Assembly (NCBI RefSeq): GCF_020921035.1 | Contig: NC_063154.1 | Span: 7,874,001 to 7,938,000, forward strand | Length of the DNA: 64,000 nt | Source: Rhodamnia argentea | Lineage: Eukaryota > Streptophyta > Magnoliopsida > Myrtales > Myrtaceae | Direction: 5' to 3' | Part shown: positions 61,836-64,000 of the stretch, piece by piece | Numbering within the stretch: position 1 is the first letter of the stretch | Layout of the letters: every line of letters starts with the position of its first letter | Position numbers and translations under genes: made by a program | Notes under the pieces: model-generated | Database searches by the model: none | The model's input: the letters and a program-made list of their open reading frames with translations, nothing else | Told to the model about the DNA's origin: nothing

Positions 61836-62150
61836 GTTCTAACCCTATTGTATGGCGACCAATTCGGTCATAAATTTTTTAATTGTGCCAATATAATCCT
61901 AAACCTTTGATAGATTTGTCATTTTAGTCATAAACCTTTCAATTGTGCCAATTTGATCCTAAAATTTTTGAAGTTTTTCCAAATTAATCCTAAATATGTA
62001 ATTTGAGTAATTGGGTGAAAGGATTACATTGATAAATCATCAAAAGATTTAAAACTAAATTGGCATAGTTAAAAGGTTTAGGATTAAATTGACATATCTA
62101 CAAAAGGTTTTAGATTAAATTTTCACAATTAATATATTTAGGAATGAATG
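61836..62150. mobile_element. foldback element, family A, short copy without centre
   Basis: Units such as AATTGTGCCAATTTGATCCT on the left face the inverse (AGGATTAAATTGACATATC) on the right, with almost no spacer. The ends are AGTTCTAACCCTATTGTATG and AATATATTTAGGAATG. It is a near-perfect hairpin arrangement. Confidence 0.6.
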
Positions 62151-63050
62151 ATCTATATTTATAGTAACAAAGCGTCATGCCTACTAAATATGAGCAACCC
62201 ATCAATTGTGTTCATTACTAAATGAAAATGAAATGAAATAAGCTAATGAACACGCATAAGGAAAAGGCATAGAAAACGTCACCTTTTTCTTGATTAGAAG
62301 GAAAACAAAATTTAAAGATTGACATTAGCCAGATTGACAGAAAACGATATAGATGCGGAAATTAATTATAGTTATGTTCGTCAATGTCAGCATTCATGGT
62401 TGTAGTAGTAAGAGTAGTAATCATAATAATAATACTAATAACATAAATTATAACAATAGTAATGGTACCAACACTGTGTGCGTCCACAGATTAATGCACA
62501 ACCGGAAGTCATCAGTGGGTTCCAGATTGATTTCACCACACAGACTCGTTCATGTAATGTGTTCTCTTTTCTTGTCCATCCCATACGTTACGGACGGTGT
62601 ATTTCGTCGTGCGTACGAGATGGGAAACCGAAACGAAGACCGTTTGTTACGTTGTTAAAAGTCGTGGGGTCGGAGCATGGGGGGGAGGGAGGAGAAAACC
62701 CAAAGGAACCATCAGTCAAACTCAAACCCTAGGAAAACATGTGACTGCTCCAACCGGCCCCCTCCTCCCTCCTCGGCGTTGTGGGGCTGTGTTCTCGATC
62801 GTCCTCGTACGTGATCATCTGCATCTTCCTATCCATGCTGCGGCCATTCACGTCCTCTGCATTTGTTCTTGTCCACCTTTCGTGCATGGAAGGGTTTTTA
62901 TTCCCCCTTTGGTTCTTTCTTACGCTCGTTTTGGGACGATGAATGTGTGGAGAGAGAGGGGCAGGGTTTGACAATGAATGTGTTGCCGCGGTAGTTAGTT
63001 GCCGTTAAGTATGAGTCCTTTTCTTCTCTCTCGCTCCGCCAAAACCACCG

Positions 63051-63062
63051 GTCAAAGTCAAC
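63051..63062 (+). promoter_or_regulatory. paired W-box-like TGAC motifs upstream of the MYB gene
   Basis: GTCAAAGTCAAC on the plus strand reads GTTGACTTTGAC on the minus strand, with a TTGACT W-box core and a second TTGAC. This is a candidate WRKY site, by motif only. Confidence 0.35.
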
Positions 63063-63090
63063 CTCCCCTCCTCACCATGCATATGGCAGC

Positions 63091-63109
63091 ACCTAACCCT
63101 AGATATATA
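63091..63109 (+). promoter_or_regulatory. AC element and TATA-like box of the MYB gene
   Basis: ACCTAAC (63091-63097) matches the AC-III type site bound by R2R3-MYBs. TATATA at 63104-63109 follows seven bases later. A CATATG E-box is just upstream at 63080-63085. Together they suggest that the repressor gene is itself under MYB/bHLH control; this is inference from motifs. Confidence 0.4.
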
Positions 63110-63149
63110 CTGCCTTGGCTCCTCCTTTATCCCCTTGCCTTGTTCAACT

Positions 63150-63192
63150 CCCTCTCCCTCTCCCTCTCCCTCTCCCTCTCTCTCTCTCTCTA
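63150..63192 (+). repeat. CT tract in the MYB leader
   Basis: CCCTCT repeats pass into pure CT, ending 65 bases before the ATG at 63257. Confidence 0.9.
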
Positions 63193-63256
63193 CTGTGCAT
63201 ATCATATCCGAAACTTTTGGCTTCAACGGCGGCGTTCTTGGGACATTAGAGAACCC

Positions 63257-64000
63257 ATGAGAAAGCCTTGCTGCGACAAGCGGGACAACAACAAGGGCGC
63301 GTGGTCGAAGCAAGAGGACCAGAAGCTCATCGACTACATTCAGAAGCACGGAGAGGGCAGCTGGCGAACTCTCCCTCAAGCGGCCGGTAATTGTTCTCCA
63401 TCCTTTCATTACATCCCACATGTAGAAAGACATGGCACAACTAAACAACAATCGGATTGCATGATGGAGTTCCGCTAGGGAGAATATGTAACTGAGAATG
63501 TGAGTGCATTGGTCATTAGGCCTGCTCCGATGCGGGAAAAGTTGCCGGCTGAGATGGATAAACTATCTGAGGCCAGACCTCAAGAGAGGCAACTTCGCCG
63601 AGGATGAAGAAGATCTCATCATCAAACTTCATGCACTCCTCGGCAACCGGTGCGTTCGTCAGTTTCTCTCTCTTTTCTCGCCCTAATATCGCAAAAGAAA
63701 TGTATTTTCCTACTCCGTTCATGGATACCGTTAAATTTGTATTGGTAATATAACAGGAACTATAACCAACACATTATTGCGGATGAATGGAATCGTAGTT
63801 AAGAAAAAAAAAGTTCTCCGTGTCCATGAACCGAGTTTGCTATTTACCGTTCGAAAGTGCGATTAATCTTGTCTTCTTTTAGTAATGAAAGGAGCTTTGT
63901 ATTCTTTAAATTCACGTTTTCAAGAATAACACTTTGTCTGATAATTTTGTCGGCGATTTATATTTCAGGTGGTCGCTTATAGCCGGAAGGTTGCCCGGAC
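63257..64000 (+). CDS. R2R3-MYB transcription factor, C2-type repressor-like, 5' part
   Basis: Exons are 63257-63386, 63520-63649 and 63969 to beyond the window. The split Gly codon in exon 1/2 and the split Arg codon in exon 2/3 are the standard R2R3-MYB intron places. The start [18 protein letters not shown] is typical of the C2 branch of subgroup 4 (grape MYBC2, poplar MYB182, strawberry MYB1 type; from memory). R2 has [16 protein letters not shown] at SWRTLP and LRWINYL; R3 begins [19 protein letters not shown] and [10 protein letters not shown]. The bHLH-contact signature D/E-L-x2-K/R-x3-L-x6-L-x3-R is complete in R3, so the protein should join MYB-bHLH-WD40 complexes. Relatives repress anthocyanin and proanthocyanidin genes; the EAR and C2 motifs that would prove this lie beyond the window. 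An open frame extends upstream to 62999 but is leader sequence with the CT tract. Confidence 0.93.

Larger units (their letters stand above)
62151..63256. other. upstream region of the MYB gene
   Basis: No gene is seen. The last 250 bases contain promoter-like motifs (listed separately). A stretch at 62660-62950 is GC-richer and has open frames without recognisable products. Confidence 0.45.

Noticed and set aside
62999..63256. Upstream extension of the MYB frame
   Set aside because: R2R3-MYBs of this type start at MRKPCC; the extension contains the TATA-like box and the CT tract translated as Leu-Ser repeats.

Overview
The window looks like nuclear DNA of a eudicot plant. Spliced genes with GT..AG introns sit in AT-rich, repeat-laden intergenic DNA, and the proteins belong to plant families: an HMA protein with a CaaX end, a P-class PPR protein, an LPR-type multicopper oxidase and an R2R3-MYB. 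The MYB and the abundance of CT tracts in front of start codons would suit a woody eudicot, possibly Myrtales, but the species cannot be fixed from the sequence alone.

Layout. 1-4180: 5' part of an Athila-like Ty3/gypsy retrotransposon on the minus strand (RT start, protease, gag, primer binding site, one LTR), decayed. 6315-10064: a four-exon GT14 (core-2/I-branching) glycosyltransferase. 12172-13788: an intronless mitochondrial-type PPR protein. 14198-17365: a broken partial copy of the GT14 gene, introns included, so the PPR gene lies between a gene and its own pseudogene. 17745-18425 (minus): a small two-exon gene of no family I recognise, with a Tyr-Pro repeat. 25668-26856: a three-exon HIPP metal-binding protein. 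36583-40586: a three-exon LPR1/LPR2-like multicopper oxidase (ferroxidase). 43647-48024: a nine-exon plastid-type DUF3326 protein. 63257-64000: the first part of an R2R3-MYB of the C2 repressor type, cut by the window end.

The space between genes is filled mostly with small DNA-type repeats. The commonest are palindromic (foldback) elements whose arms are arrays of 25-45 bp sub-repeats. At least four sequence families with that same architecture are present, and one family has about eight copies. There is also a Harbinger-like element with a TTA target duplication, and a family ending in GAAAA-rich inverted repeats. Across the whole window I also find about ten 'micro-insertions': 17-50 bp pieces with a poly(A) or poly(T) run, flanked by 10-13 bp direct repeats. 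In one case the duplicated GT14 copy preserves the site without the insertion.

The genes do not form a pathway or cluster. They are ordinary single plant genes. The most unusual content is the repeat architecture, the micro-insertions, the GT14 duplication and the unrecognised two-exon gene.
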